From Deltaproteobacteria bacterium (GTDB lineage: Bacteria > Desulfobacterota > Desulfuromonadia > Geobacterales > Geobacteraceae), in contig JAJZUQ010000008.1 of assembly GCA_021848385.1 (NCBI GenBank), positions 1 to 64,000 on the forward strand: a stretch of DNA of 64,000 nt, in the 5' to 3' direction. A program made the translations under genes and the position numbers. This document shows, in pieces, positions 28,058 to 37,636 of the stretch (the stretch's first letter is position 1; every line of letters starts with the position of its first letter). The notes beneath the pieces are model-generated. The model made no database searches, had not been told where the DNA came from, and worked only from the letters and a program-made list of their open reading frames with translations.

Positions 28058-29099
28058 TCTGATATCCTGCAACGGGCCCGGCGGACGGCGCTGCTGATTT
28101 GAGATACCTGGCTACGGCACGATTGTGTTCGTCGAGGGTGGCGGAAAAATAGTGGCTGCCATCCTTTTTGGCCACGAAGTAATAAAAGCTGGTCCGGGCA
28201 GGATTGAGCACCGCCTCCATGGCGTAGTTTCCCGGGTTGCCTATGGGCCCGGGAGGGAGCCCCTTTATCAGGTAGGTGTTGTAGGGGGATACCCGCTGGA
28301 TGTCATGCCGGCTGACGGCCCCGGCAAAGGCCCGAACGCCGTATACTGCGGTCGGATCGCTTTGAAGAGGCATATTGCTGCGGAGCCGGTTGTGGAAGAC
28401 CGACGCGATGAGGGGGCGTTCCGCCGGGATGACGGCTTCTTTTTCGATCATGGAGGCCATGGTCAGCAGTTCCCCCTTGCTTAAACCGGCGGCTTTAAGT
28501 CGCGGCTCAAACTTCTGCGCGAAGACTTTATCAAACTGCTCTACCATCTGACGGATGAGTTGTGCCGGAGCGGTGCCGGGAGTTATGTTGTAGGTGCTGG
28601 GGTAGAGGTATCCTTCAACGCTCCGCGCAGGAATCCCCAAGTCAGCCAAGAGCTTCCGGTCGACACAGGCACGAAGGAACTCCCGTTTAGTAAACAGCCC
28701 GCGACCTTCGAGCAGTTCGGCGATCTGGTATATGGAATATCCTTCCGGTACGGCAAAACGCTGCACATAGACGTCACCGTTTACCATCCGGTCAAGGATT
28801 TCCTTGGGGGTCAGGCCGTCGTTCACCTGGTAGGGGCCAGCCTGGACCTTGGCGGTGGCTCCGCGAAGCCTGGCGAGGAGCACGAACAGTTTTGCGCTCG
28901 TGATAATCTTCTTTTCTTCAAGAGTGGTGGCGATTCGACGAAAAGGCGCTCCCTGGGCGAACTCAATAACTTCAACGTGCTTGCCGCTGCCTGCGGGCGT
29001 GAACACGAAGACAGCAAAGATGCATGCCAGAATGAGCGGCACGGCCACAAGTGGGCCGATAATCAGCCAGAGCTGTCTCTTTCGCCACAATGCTTTCAT
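28026..29099 (-). CDS. mltG: Endolytic transglycosylase MltG (YceG-like)
   Basis: The 357-residue protein has one N-terminal membrane helix (LWLIIGPLVAVPLILACIFAVF) and a periplasmic YceG domain with the catalytic Glu in ASMIEKEAV and the LPLQSDPTAVYG-like signature (MPLQSDPTAVYG). It cuts nascent glycan strands and sets peptidoglycan length. The start is uncertain: ATG 29099 (MKALWR) matches the family, but no good ribosome site is visible; the GTG at 29135 also lacks one. Its 3' end overlaps the response-regulator gene. Confidence 0.88.
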   Translation of the reverse strand: MKALWRKRQLWLIIGPLVAVPLILACIFAVFVFTPAGSGKHVEVIEFAQGAPFRRIATTLEEKKIITSAKLFVLLARLRGATAKVQAGPYQVNDGLTPKEILDRMVNGDVYVQRFAVPEGYSIYQIAELLEGRGLFTKREFLRACVDRKLLADLGIPARSVEGYLYPSTYNITPGTAPAQLIRQMVEQFDKVFAQKFEPRLKAAGLSKGELLTMASMIEKEAVIPAERPLIASVFHNRLRSNMPLQSDPTAVYGVRAFAGAVSRHDIQRVSPYNTYLIKGLPPGPIGNPGNYAMEAVLNPARTSFYYFVAKKDGSHYFSATLDEHNRAVARYLKSAAPSAGPVAGYQNDRPTITGRR

Positions 29100-29280
29100 T
29101 GACAAGATACTGTACTGCTCTGTTTCAAGCTCCACCTACTCAAGATACGGCATAGTATATCCCTATCTCTAGGCCATATCCTGTCCCATGTCAAGCCTAA
29201 ATCCCTGCCGGGACAGACTGTGCCCTGTTTTGGGAGCAGGATGGGCGACGTGAACGGGAGTGGCGGGGTAAACGTTTTTA

Positions 29281-29868
29281 TCATGCCTTGAATTTGCTTT
29301 CGGTACCGTTCCTGAGGCGGTCAATATTGTCACGGTGTTTGTAGATTACAAGGGCTGCAATCATCAGGGTCATGGCAATAACGGATGGATGTTTTCCCAG
29401 GAGAATGATGAAGACCGGCATGGCTGCCGCGGCAGAGATGGAGGCGAGGGAGACATAGCGCCATTTCAGGATGACAATGATGAAAACGGCGAGGGCGCAG
29501 AGAACTGCCAGAGGTGCAATGGCAAGGAAGACGCCAAGGGCAGTGGCAACACCCTTTCCCCCCTTGAAACCGAGGAAGATGGTGTAGACGTGGCCGAGGA
29601 ATGCGGCAGCGCCGATTACCGCTATCCATTCGACCGGCAGTCCCATCTTCTGGGCAAAAACGACCGGCAGGAGCCCCTTCAGGCAGTCCCCTGCCAGGGT
29701 TATCACCCCTACTTTCCTCCCCATTGTGCGGTAGACATTGGTGGCGCCGATGTTGCCGCTGCCGGCGGTCCGTATGTCGACGCCACCGATCGCCCGGGCC
29801 AGCAGCAGTCCGGTCGGTACGGACCCGACCAGGTACGCGCCGAGGGTAAGAATGATTTCTTTCAGCAC
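29281..29868 (-). CDS. plsY: Glycerol-3-phosphate acyltransferase PlsY
   Basis: It transfers acyl from acyl phosphate to glycerol-3-phosphate in phospholipid synthesis. The 195-residue inner-membrane protein has the three PlsY motifs: SGNIGATNVYR, GHVYTIFLGFKGGKGVATALG, and later YKHRDNIDRLRNGTE. It begins with GTG (29868), with GGAG six bases upstream. Confidence 0.95.
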   Translation of the reverse strand: MLKEIILTLGAYLVGSVPTGLLLARAIGGVDIRTAGSGNIGATNVYRTMGRKVGVITLAGDCLKGLLPVVFAQKMGLPVEWIAVIGAAAFLGHVYTIFLGFKGGKGVATALGVFLAIAPLAVLCALAVFIIVILKWRYVSLASISAAAAMPVFIILLGKHPSVIAMTLMIAALVIYKHRDNIDRLRNGTESKFKA

Positions 29869-29931
29869 ATCAGACTCCGTGGCGTATGGTTAATGAAACG
29901 GCACGCATCGTACACCATTTCTTTGCAAACT

Positions 29932-30372
29932 TCAACCTGCTGTCCGTTCGACCGTTCGACGATCCCTCCGAAGCAGGGAGAGGGAGAGGGCGAGGAGGAC
30001 GGCGTCGCGTCCCATGGCCGCCCAGGCGGATGTTTTCGTGGCCCCCTGCTGGAAACAGCCGCAGTCGATGTCCAGTCCACGTATGATAGTGGAGGCGAGA
30101 GCGAGCATGAACACCACATTCAGGAGGGAGATGATGGCTGCAGCACTCCGGGCACGCCAGCCGATGATCAGCATGAGGCCGCAGAGGGTCTCGACCCAGG
30201 GGAGAGTGGCGGCTACAAGGTAGTTGCCGAAGTAGGGGAGGAGCCTGTAGGCGGCGACGTTGCCGGCAAAAGCGACCGGAGCGACAATCTTCAGAGCTCC
30301 TGCGTAAATGAACACGAGTCCCAGAACGACACGGATAATGGTGGAAAGATACCTGCCGGCGTTGTTGATCAT
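29932..30372 (-). CDS. MauE/DoxX-family membrane protein
   Basis: The 146-residue protein has about four membrane helices and a DIDCGCFQQG cysteine pair, as in the MauE subfamily of DoxX. Such proteins often pair with thiol or sulfur redox partners. It overlaps the rhodanese stop by four bases (ATGA), so the two are translationally coupled. The track begins 13 codons upstream; ATG 30372 has GGGAGGG upstream. Confidence 0.82.
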   Translation of the reverse strand: MINNAGRYLSTIIRVVLGLVFIYAGALKIVAPVAFAGNVAAYRLLPYFGNYLVAATLPWVETLCGLMLIIGWRARSAAAIISLLNVVFMLALASTIIRGLDIDCGCFQQGATKTSAWAAMGRDAVLLALSLSLLRRDRRTVERTAG

Positions 30373-30887
30373 GGCGTCCCTCCCGTTACCGGATAGCCGG
30401 CGGCTTCCCATTCGGGGAACCCCCCCTCGAAGACAAAGACTGTCGTGAAGCCTGCCGTGATTAGTTTTCCGGCCAGGTCGTGGCTGTCGTGGCAGTCATA
30501 GCCGTTACAGTAAACCACCAGCAGTGTGGTTGGCGGGTAGCGACGTGCGAACTCTGCCAGTCGGCCATCCGCTTCGCCAAGGGGGAGAGAGACCGCACCG
30601 GTTATGTGCCCAGCGGTAAAAGCCGCCCCGTCACGCGCGTCCACCATGACCGCTTCCTTCCGGTCATGGAATTCCTTCACCTGCATGAGACCAAGGGGGA
30701 GCGGAACTGCTTGTTGCCCCTTTTCCGATTGGCTCGGAGGTAGCGAAGCCGGTGCCGGACTGCTGGCCGGAACATTACCGGTCCAGGCGTTGAGCAGGAG
30801 CCGGTGGTTCCAGGCAATGCCGATGGCGGCCGCCATGAGGCAGATGGCGATCATTTCCCGCAGAAGTCTGTTGGTGCTTTGATGCAT
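30369..30887 (-). CDS. Membrane-anchored rhodanese-domain protein
   Basis: The 172-residue protein has one N-terminal membrane helix and a single rhodanese domain (VMVDARDGAAFTAGHITGAVSLP) with the active-site Cys in VVYCNGYDCHDS. It probably moves sulfane sulfur at the periplasmic face. Its partner MauE-like protein carries a cysteine pair, so the pair may form a small redox system. That pairing is inference. Confidence 0.85.
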   Translation of the reverse strand: MHQSTNRLLREMIAICLMAAAIGIAWNHRLLLNAWTGNVPASSPAPASLPPSQSEKGQQAVPLPLGLMQVKEFHDRKEAVMVDARDGAAFTAGHITGAVSLPLGEADGRLAEFARRYPPTTLLVVYCNGYDCHDSHDLAGKLITAGFTTVFVFEGGFPEWEAAGYPVTGGTP

Positions 30888-30980
30888 GGATAAGTTCCCT
30901 CCCGGGTCTACCGGCTGTTCTGCAGATGCTGGACACCCCGCTCAAGGAGAAGCGTCGAGACCGGCGACATGCCGGAGATG

Positions 30981-32021
30981 CTAACGATTGTTGTCTGCAT
31001 GGTCGTTCTTCGCAGTCATGAGCTGTCGTACTCCGGTTGAACAGACCTTGACCACGGCGGCGCAGGGGATGGCGAGAACAATGCCCCAGAATCCCATGAT
31101 CTCCCCCATGGCCATCACCGAGAAGATTACCGCCAGGGGGTTCAGCCTCAGGGTGCCGCGCATGACGAGCGGTTTGATGATGTACCCGTCCACCACCACG
31201 TTGATGAGAAAGTAGACGGCACAGACTTTGGGGATGATGAGGATGTCGCCGCTCTTCGCGTAGCCTATCAGTGCCGGAGGGATGACCGCCACCAGTGCGC
31301 CGACGAAAGGGACGATGGTGGCGAAGCCGGCAAACATGCCATTCAGCAGAGGAAATTCGATGTCAAGAAGGGCCAGTGCCACGGCGCAGAGAATGCCGAC
31401 CAGCAGACAGTCCACTATCATTGCGAGAACGAAGCGTTCAAGTGTCCGGTTTATGCGGTTCCCCAGCTGTTTCAGTTCATTGCGGATTTCGGCAGGGGTT
31501 ATGCTGATCAGGATTTCCTTGAATTCTTCCTTGTAGAAAAGCATGAAAAAAACCAGGATCGGCGCGAGCAGCAGGTCGAACAGGGCGAACAGGATTCCCT
31601 TGAGTTGATTATAGCCCATGCCGGAGATATCCGTTGCCAGATTATTGAGAGAACCCTGTGTCTTGGCCATGAGCCAGTCGAGGTCTGCAGAGCTGTAATA
31701 GGGGAGGAGCTCGTCTTTCCAGTCGTCGAGAGCCCGCTTGATTCCCTGTAGGTAATCCGGCAGAGATGAAGTGAGGGCGTTCAGCTGATGACCGACGTAG
31801 GGGATGATAAAGAATGACGAATAAAGCGCCCCGAGAGCGATGATGCCATAGATGAAGATGATGGAGAGAAAGCGGGAAAAACCACGCTTCTCCAGATACT
31901 TCAGAAGGGGATTGAAGAGGTATGCCAGGGCCAGAGAGGTGAGCAGGGCGGAGAAGGTGTGACGAAGGAAGATGCTTGCCAGGAGCCCCAAAGCGAAGAA
32001 GGCGGCCAGGAAATAGTACAT
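30981..32021 (-). CDS. AI-2E family transporter, second copy
   Basis: The 346-residue membrane protein has the AI-2E (PF01594) layout of about eight helices and the signature FYKEEFKEILISITPAE in the middle. It ends with LNPLAVIFSVMAMGEIMGFWGI. It lies downstream of a paralogue in the same orientation. The ATG at 32021 gives a length equal to the paralogue (348). A TTG at about 32045 with GAGGGG is an alternative. Family members export diverse solutes, and AI-2 itself is not implied. Confidence 0.88.
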   Translation of the reverse strand: MYYFLAAFFALGLLASIFLRHTFSALLTSLALAYLFNPLLKYLEKRGFSRFLSIIFIYGIIALGALYSSFFIIPYVGHQLNALTSSLPDYLQGIKRALDDWKDELLPYYSSADLDWLMAKTQGSLNNLATDISGMGYNQLKGILFALFDLLLAPILVFFMLFYKEEFKEILISITPAEIRNELKQLGNRINRTLERFVLAMIVDCLLVGILCAVALALLDIEFPLLNGMFAGFATIVPFVGALVAVIPPALIGYAKSGDILIIPKVCAVYFLINVVVDGYIIKPLVMRGTLRLNPLAVIFSVMAMGEIMGFWGIVLAIPCAAVVKVCSTGVRQLMTAKNDHADNNR

Positions 32022-32052
32022 GCGCCCCTTGACGCCGACGTTATCCAATGAT

Positions 32053-33099
32053 TTACCCCTCTTCGGCAAATTTTCCCTGCCGGATGTAATGTGCGACAAT
32101 CTTGCCGGCGGCGGCAATGGGGATGGCCAGCAGTATCCCCCAGAATCCCATCAACTCGCCGAACGCCATGACGACGATAACGGTGACAAGCGGGTTGAGG
32201 TTCATCGCTTCCTTGAATACCAGCGGTTTTATGACGTAACCTTCCAGGAAATAGATGACGGAAAAGGCGGCGACTACCTGGAATAAGGCCATTCCGCTCT
32301 GGAATTTTACATAGGCGAAGAATAGGGCCGGGATGGTTGCCAGGATGACGCCGATGAAGGGGAGGATCGAGGCGAGGCCTGCAAATATGCCGTTGAAGAG
32401 TGCGTAGTCCACATCAAGGACAAACAGGGCGATGGCGGACAGAATCGCCACGATTGCCGATACCGCGAACTGCCCCCGGATATAGCCGCCAATGCTTCCG
32501 TTGATATCTCTCCCCAGGGCAAGCAGCGTTTCTCGTCGTCGAGCCGGAAGCCAGGAGGTTATCCCGTCCGTGATGGCCTGCTTGTAAAAAAGCATGAAGA
32601 AAACGAGAATCGGTGCCAGCACCAGGTTGAAGAGATTGAATACCATTCTGGTCAAAGTTGCGTAGAGCCCGCTACCAATCCGGCCAAGAAGCTTGTCGAA
32701 ATTTTGTGTTGCGGAATCCACCAGCCAGCGCCACTCTTCGGCGGCTGCGAAGGGCAGGAACTGGGCCTTCCATCCATCGGCAAGAGCCTGGATTTTCAGC
32801 AGGTAGCCGGGAAAGTTCTGGATCAGCTGTTGCCAGCGAAGAGTCAGGAAGGGGACGAAAAAAATCAGGATTATTGCCGAAAAAATTGCGAGGATGACAT
32901 ACAGGATGACGATTCCGTACACTCGCTGGACCTTGGTCCTCTCCAGATAGACCAGGAGCGGGTCGAGCAGGTAGGCGAGAACGAAGGAGAGGAGAAAGCA
33001 GGAAACCGTATGCCGCAGGGCGTAACCGGCGGCAATGAGGATTGCTGCAAGCGCCAGCAGAAGCAGGTAGCGGATGGCATTCGGTTGAGCGGAATTCAT
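32053..33099 (-). CDS. AI-2E family transporter, first copy
   Basis: The 348-residue membrane protein is clearly paralogous to the next gene (FMLFYKQAITDGITSWLPA, MNLNPLVTVIVVMAFGELMG). The tandem pair suggests gene duplication followed by divergence. Substrate unknown. The downstream copy starts about 30 bases after this stop. Confidence 0.9.
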   Translation of the reverse strand: MNSAQPNAIRYLLLLALAAILIAAGYALRHTVSCFLLSFVLAYLLDPLLVYLERTKVQRVYGIVILYVILAIFSAIILIFFVPFLTLRWQQLIQNFPGYLLKIQALADGWKAQFLPFAAAEEWRWLVDSATQNFDKLLGRIGSGLYATLTRMVFNLFNLVLAPILVFFMLFYKQAITDGITSWLPARRRETLLALGRDINGSIGGYIRGQFAVSAIVAILSAIALFVLDVDYALFNGIFAGLASILPFIGVILATIPALFFAYVKFQSGMALFQVVAAFSVIYFLEGYVIKPLVFKEAMNLNPLVTVIVVMAFGELMGFWGILLAIPIAAAGKIVAHYIRQGKFAEEG

Positions 33100-33163
33100 G
33101 GTGTGCTTCTCCGGGGAAGGCTGGCGGTGGAGACGCTCGTGTCCCCACTGTTTCAGTGCAATT

Positions 33164-33601
33164 CTACAATGACTCGCGAAAGGAGAAAATGTCGTGTTCT
33201 TCCAGCCACTGCCTGATCCGTCCGGTTGTCAGTTCTTCCTTCAATGCCAGCAACCGTTCCATTTCCTCCGGATAAAAGGAGAGTATGTCGTCCATCCGGC
33301 CATAGGGGCGCTTCCCGACGAATGTCCTCTCCAACAGGTCCCTCAAATCGGGATTGTTGACTCCTTTGATGAATTCGTGAAGGAGTTTTCGTTCGTGATC
33401 GTAATCGTAACCGGGGAGGGGAAGGAATCGCTCTTCGTCTTCCTCAATTTCTGCCCAGAAAGCATCATCCTCGTAGTCCACCGGGACGAAGAATACTTCT
33501 CCCGTATCCCGGTCCAGAAAATAAATCAGCTCTTCGTCCGGATTTTCAAATGCATCCAGAAGGTCGTCCCATACTATTTCAACATCCCGCATTACACCCA
33601 T
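33164..33601 (-). CDS. UPF0158-like acidic protein
   Basis: The 145-residue protein is acidic (WAEIEEDEERFLPLPGYD) with a C-terminal WLEEHDI segment, consistent with the UPF0158 family of unknown function. The track ORF begins far upstream in a divergent promoter region; starts at 33601 (MGVMRDV) or 33592 (MRDVEI) are both possible, and GAGGA lies about ten bases before the first. Confidence 0.6.
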   Translation of the reverse strand: MGVMRDVEIVWDDLLDAFENPDEELIYFLDRDTGEVFFVPVDYEDDAFWAEIEEDEERFLPLPGYDYDHERKLLHEFIKGVNNPDLRDLLERTFVGKRPYGRMDDILSFYPEEMERLLALKEELTTGRIRQWLEEHDIFSFRESL

Positions 33602-33697
33602 CAACGTTATATCCTCATTCAGGCAGTGGTCAAGGAGGGGGGCTTTCCCCCTACCTCCACCTTTACCTTTACCTGCATTTCCTATATAGTTGCCGCC

Positions 33698-34414
33698 ATG
33701 CGTACAGTGTTCATTGCCGATGCCCACCTGCAGGATCCGGCCGATGCCAATTACCGGCTGTTGCTGCGGTTTTTAGACAGCCTGGCGGGTAATACGGCCA
33801 CACTCTTCATCATGGGGGACCTGTTCGAGTTCTGGCTCGGCTACCGTTCCAACCCCTTCCTTCACTACGTCCCCATCCTCGACAAGCTCGCTGAACTTCA
33901 CGCGGGGGGAATGGAGATCGTCTATTTCGAAGGTAACCACGACTTCCATGTGGGAACGTTTTTCACTGAAACCCTCGAAGCTCGTGTGTTTCCCGGTCCG
34001 GCAAGCATGGAGATGGAGGGGAAGCGCTTCTATCTCTGCCATGGTGACCAGGTAAACCGCCGGGACCACAGCTATCCCGTGCTCCGGTTTATCTTCCACA
34101 ATCGACTGACCCGTGCCCTCGTCCCCCGTGTGCCTGCCGCCGTTGCCATCGCAATTGCAGACCGGTTGGGGAAGCGCAGCAAGGGGAGCCATTCGCAGCG
34201 TCAACAGCGCTGGGACTATCCGGCGATTCTGCGTGAGTTCGCCTCGGCCAGGTTTCGGGAGGGGTATGATGTTGTCATCTCCGGCCATTTCCATATCCCG
34301 CTTCTGGAAACGTCACCCGACGGCAGGGTGCTCCTCTGTCTCGGGGACTGGATGACCCATTTCACCTACGGTGAGCTGGAGGACGGCCGGTTGACGCTTA
34401 ACACCTACCGCTGA
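33698..34414 (+). CDS. lpxH: UDP-2,3-diacylglucosamine diphosphatase-like metallophosphoesterase
   Basis: The 238-residue protein has the metallophosphoesterase metal motifs D-x-H (FIADAHLQD), GDLFEFW, GNHDFH and GHFH. LpxH removes UMP from UDP-2,3-diacylglucosamine in lipid A synthesis, and the GDLFEFW variant plus length fits that family. No neighbouring lipid A gene supports it. It starts with ATG 33698 inside a longer track ORF; the upstream part overlaps the divergent UPF0158 gene and is not real. Confidence 0.82.
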   Translation: MRTVFIADAHLQDPADANYRLLLRFLDSLAGNTATLFIMGDLFEFWLGYRSNPFLHYVPILDKLAELHAGGMEIVYFEGNHDFHVGTFFTETLEARVFPGPASMEMEGKRFYLCHGDQVNRRDHSYPVLRFIFHNRLTRALVPRVPAAVAIAIADRLGKRSKGSHSQRQQRWDYPAILREFASARFREGYDVVISGHFHIPLLETSPDGRVLLCLGDWMTHFTYGELEDGRLTLNTYR

Positions 34415-34659
34415 CCGCGCTGCGTTTCCTCTGCAAGGCCGAACAGTTGCAGGTAGTTTGCCACCCGTTCTTCAAGGGTGGGGGCGTTTGCCAGCAGGCA
34501 GATCTCATCTGGCCGGTAGCTCTGGCAGACAAATGGCCGCGTTGCATAAATTCCGCATAGTCCGTCCGCGCTCAGGTGCGGGCACCTCACTCCAACCGGC
34601 TTCCGCAGGGCGCTGATGTCCGGCGCCGTGCAGCATGTCCCGCATTTCATGCACTCCAC
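34405..34659 (-). CDS. YkgJ-family cysteine-cluster protein
   Basis: The 84-residue protein has the metal-type cysteine cluster MKCGTCC, then CPHL, CGIYATRPFVCQSY. YkgJ/UPF0153 proteins bind zinc or iron and have no clear role. A GTG at 34659 (MECMKC) with GGAG five bases upstream is the best start. It overlaps the 3' end of the lpxH-like gene by 10 bases, in convergent orientation. Confidence 0.78.
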   Translation of the reverse strand: MECMKCGTCCTAPDISALRKPVGVRCPHLSADGLCGIYATRPFVCQSYRPDEICLLANAPTLEERVANYLQLFGLAEETQRGQR

Positions 34660-34755
34660 ACTATCTCCAGATAAAAGCGGCACCAGGCAACGGGAAAGAA
34701 GGCATTGCTTCTCTTCTTGTGACCCCCGCCTCGTGCCTATCGCCTATTGCCAGTT

Positions 34756-36114
34756 TTATTTGAAGAACGCTTCCAGTGCCTGTTCTCCCACATACGACGC
34801 CTTGATCCGCCATTTGTCGCTATTGACGACGAGCGCTACCAGAGCGATCTGCGGGTCATTGATGGGGGCGTAGGCTGCAAACCAGCTGTAATGGCCGGCA
34901 GGATTGGTGCCGTTGATGGAGCCTGTCTTTGCGGCGATGTCGATGGTTGCCAGCTTCGGCCGGCCCCGCCGGTCGTGGAATGCCTTCCGTGATGTGCCGC
35001 TGTTGACAGATGTGGAGAGCATCCTCGTCAGTTCGGAAGCGCTTTCATGCGAGACAAGGCGCCGCAGGGGGTGGGCTTTTGGGCTGTAGATCTCAACCCC
35101 TTTGCCGTTTCGTATCTCTTCAGCAAGATACGGTTTCATGAGCGTGCCGTCATTGGCAATGGCCGCCATAAGTGCCGCTGCATGGAGGGGAGATATCTTC
35201 ACTTCGTGGCTGAGACCCGCGCCCATTCTTCTCAGATCCATCTGGTCGCGGGGTTCCTGGGCGATGCTCGGGACTACCGGTGTTTCGGGGAAGAGCGGCT
35301 GGTTGAAGCCGAAGAGGACAGCGGCTGCCATGAGTGAGTCACGTCCAACAACGTCACTGGCAAGTCTCCCGAAAACCGGATTGACCGATTTCCCCATGGC
35401 CATGGCCAGATTCATCTGTTGCCCCTGTTTTCCCTTTCGGGCAGGGGGAGCGTCCCAGTATTTGGGGTTTTCCGAGGTGAGCCTTCCCCTGAATGACAGG
35501 ACTGTCGACGCATTGACCTTTTTCTGCTCAAGGGCGGCTGCTGCCGTGACAATCTTGAAGAGGGACGCCATCGGGTAGAGATTGTAGCAGGATTGGCTTG
35601 CCCAGGATGGATCGGCTGCCGAGTAACCGGCCATGGCAAGGATCCGGCCGGTTTTCGGTTCGATGGCGACAAAGGCCCCGTAGGGAATGTGGAAGTTCTC
35701 CAGAACGCTTGTTACACGTGTCTGCAATTCCTGGTCAAAAGTGTAGACCATCTTGCCGCCATCGGCGAGGGGTGCCACCAGGTGCTCCCCTTCATACCGG
35801 GAAGTGGAGAGGGCATCGGTCCCCAGGCGGAAGGACTGCGCGTCCGTCAATTCACCATAGGGGCTGATTTTGGTAGCCTTCGGTGGTGTCCTGTTGACAC
35901 TGGAGACGGCATTTCGAGCGCTGAAGAGGAGGCTTCCGATGGGGTAGGCCGCAAGAAGAATGGCAAGGGCTGGCAACAGATAGCGAAGCCATTTCCGGTC
36001 CGGTGTCGGCTCGGTCAGCTTCTTGAAGGAGTTGAGGGGGTCTGTCCGGTGACGGCTGAACAGCCGCAGCCAGACGGGGCGCTTTCGTCTTGATATATGT
36101 TTGAAATCCCGCAT
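34756..36114 (-). CDS. Penicillin-binding transpeptidase
   Basis: The 452-residue protein has an N-terminal membrane anchor and a transpeptidase domain with the three PBP motifs: Ser-x-x-Lys in MASLFK, Ser-x-Asn in KSVNPVF, and KTG in AKTGSING. It lacks the dimerisation domain of full-length PBP2/PBP3, so it is a shortened class-B-like or monofunctional PBP. The ATG 36114 (MRDFKH) is chosen; the track's TTG at 36177 is part of a promoter. Confidence 0.86.
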   Translation of the reverse strand: MRDFKHISRRKRPVWLRLFSRHRTDPLNSFKKLTEPTPDRKWLRYLLPALAILLAAYPIGSLLFSARNAVSSVNRTPPKATKISPYGELTDAQSFRLGTDALSTSRYEGEHLVAPLADGGKMVYTFDQELQTRVTSVLENFHIPYGAFVAIEPKTGRILAMAGYSAADPSWASQSCYNLYPMASLFKIVTAAAALEQKKVNASTVLSFRGRLTSENPKYWDAPPARKGKQGQQMNLAMAMGKSVNPVFGRLASDVVGRDSLMAAAVLFGFNQPLFPETPVVPSIAQEPRDQMDLRRMGAGLSHEVKISPLHAAALMAAIANDGTLMKPYLAEEIRNGKGVEIYSPKAHPLRRLVSHESASELTRMLSTSVNSGTSRKAFHDRRGRPKLATIDIAAKTGSINGTNPAGHYSWFAAYAPINDPQIALVALVVNSDKWRIKASYVGEQALEAFFK

Positions 36115-36148
36115 GATTTGTTTCTGGCAAGTGCCTGTTTTTAGGCTC

Positions 36149-36177
36149 ACTATATGCGATTCATCCTGCTTTGTCAA
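36149..36177 (-). promoter_or_regulatory. Strong sigma-70-type promoter candidate for the penicillin-binding protein
   Basis: On the minus strand TTGACA, 17 bases, TATAGT. The TTG listed as the ORF start belongs to the -35 box, which shows why the gene should start at 36114. Confidence 0.7.
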
Positions 36178-36209
36178 CGCACTGGCTGCCGTCAGCAGGT
36201 TATAAACTA

Positions 36210-37559
36210 TTAATTTGTTGAGGGGGTATCGGGGGTAACTTGAGGGGCAACCAGGTCATGAAGCGTCATGCCTGCCAGTGCATCATCTCCCCCCTTTTCC
36301 ATCCGGTCGAGGATTTCTCTGAGCCGCTCTTCACCACGGGTCAAACGCGCGATGCGACATCCGCTCCCCTGCTCCTTGAGGGTTTTCAGAACATCCTGTA
36401 GGGGGATACTCTCCAGGTCGCGGGCTGGTTGCCATGCAGGGTGGGTGCCGACGGTTTCCGCAAGATAGCCGGCGGTGGCCAGAAAGTCGAGTAGTTCCCT
36501 CACCATTCGTAGCGGAACGTCCAGGCCCTCGGCAAGCTGTTCGGCTGTCCAGGCTGCCTGGCCAGCATGGAAGGCCGTGCCGATATCCTGAAGGATGGCC
36601 AGTGCCAGCAGTTCCTTGACGCTGTGGCTCATGTTGCCGGTCCGCTGCTCGCGGAGGAACGTCCGCAGGTTCTGATGGGCATAGACCACCTCCACACCGA
36701 ACAGCACAATCAACCAGCTGGTGTATATCCACACCATAAGCACGGGGAGAACGGCCATTGTTCCGTAGATGGCATTGTACTTGGAAACGCCGACCTGGAA
36801 ATGGAGATAGCCCCATTGGGCGACCTGCCAGGATGCACCCGCCAGGATCCCGCCGATGAGGGCAGACTTCAGGCGGACATTAGTATTGGGTATGAAAATG
36901 TAGAGAAAAACCAGGGCAACCGCGATGCTGAGGTAGGGGACGAGGCTGAAGACGAACAGGAAGAGATCACCGAAGTAGCTGGAGCTTATGAACCATTGCA
37001 TGAGAGACTGGCTCTGAAGGGTCGTAGTGACGCTGGTGGCGGCCAGGAGCAGCAGGGGCGCGCTTACCACGACGCTCAGATAATCGCTGAATTTTCGGTA
37101 ATAGGAGCGGGTTTCCCGAACCCCCCAGATGAAGTTGAACGCCTCTTCGATGCTGGTCAGCAGGGCTATCACCGTGACGATCAGGGAGACCAGGCCGATT
37201 GCTCCCATGGACGTCATGTTGGTGTTGTTGATGTAGTGCACGATCCTGCTGACCATCTCTTGCGAGCCGGCTGTCACCTGCTGGAGGATGAGCGGTTCCA
37301 GCTTGTTCTGGACCCCCAGCCCTTTGAGAACGGCAAAGGTGAGGGCGAAGAACGGGACAAGAGACAGAATAGTGGTGAAGGAGAGGGCTGCGGCTCGCAG
37401 TGGGCACTGGTCCAGCCAGAAATCCCGCGCAACGAGTGCTATGATCTGTAAATACCTCAGCCCGTGACGCCGCAAACCACGGTAGTGGTCTGGCTCCAGA
37501 TCCCATAGGGTGGTGGTGAAAAAGGTCAGCAAATCTCTATGACGGCTGTTGGTTTTCAT
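36210..37559 (-). CDS. YihY/BrkB-family membrane protein with C-terminal winged helix
   Basis: The 449-residue protein has six membrane helices and the YihY signature RAAALSFTTILSLVPFFAL and YGTMAVLPVLMVWIYTSWLIVLFG. A cytoplasmic C-terminal part of about 140 residues (WTAEQLAEGLDVPLRMVREL) looks like a winged helix. The family was once called ribonuclease BN, but that activity is not supported. Its function is unknown. The ribosome site is GAAGG. Confidence 0.88.
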   Translation of the reverse strand: MKTNSRHRDLLTFFTTTLWDLEPDHYRGLRRHGLRYLQIIALVARDFWLDQCPLRAAALSFTTILSLVPFFALTFAVLKGLGVQNKLEPLILQQVTAGSQEMVSRIVHYINNTNMTSMGAIGLVSLIVTVIALLTSIEEAFNFIWGVRETRSYYRKFSDYLSVVVSAPLLLLAATSVTTTLQSQSLMQWFISSSYFGDLFLFVFSLVPYLSIAVALVFLYIFIPNTNVRLKSALIGGILAGASWQVAQWGYLHFQVGVSKYNAIYGTMAVLPVLMVWIYTSWLIVLFGVEVVYAHQNLRTFLREQRTGNMSHSVKELLALAILQDIGTAFHAGQAAWTAEQLAEGLDVPLRMVRELLDFLATAGYLAETVGTHPAWQPARDLESIPLQDVLKTLKEQGSGCRIARLTRGEERLREILDRMEKGGDDALAGMTLHDLVAPQVTPDTPSTN

Positions 37560-37590
37560 TATACCTTCCGAAGGTCGTCAAACCCGTGAC

Positions 37591-37617
37591 AAAAAAAGCC
37601 CACGCGAGGTGGGCTTT
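37591..37617 (-). terminator. Rho-independent terminator downstream of the YtxH gene
   Basis: Read on the minus strand: AAAGCCCAC, short loop, GTGGGCTTTTTTT. It ends the DUF948/YtxH operon before yihY. Confidence 0.88.
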
Positions 37618-37636
37618 CGGGTGAACGGAGAAGGTC

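Noticed and set aside
36115-36177. Upstream TTG start for the penicillin-binding protein
   Set aside because: The TTG belongs to a TTGACA-17-TATAGT promoter, so it is very unlikely to be translated.
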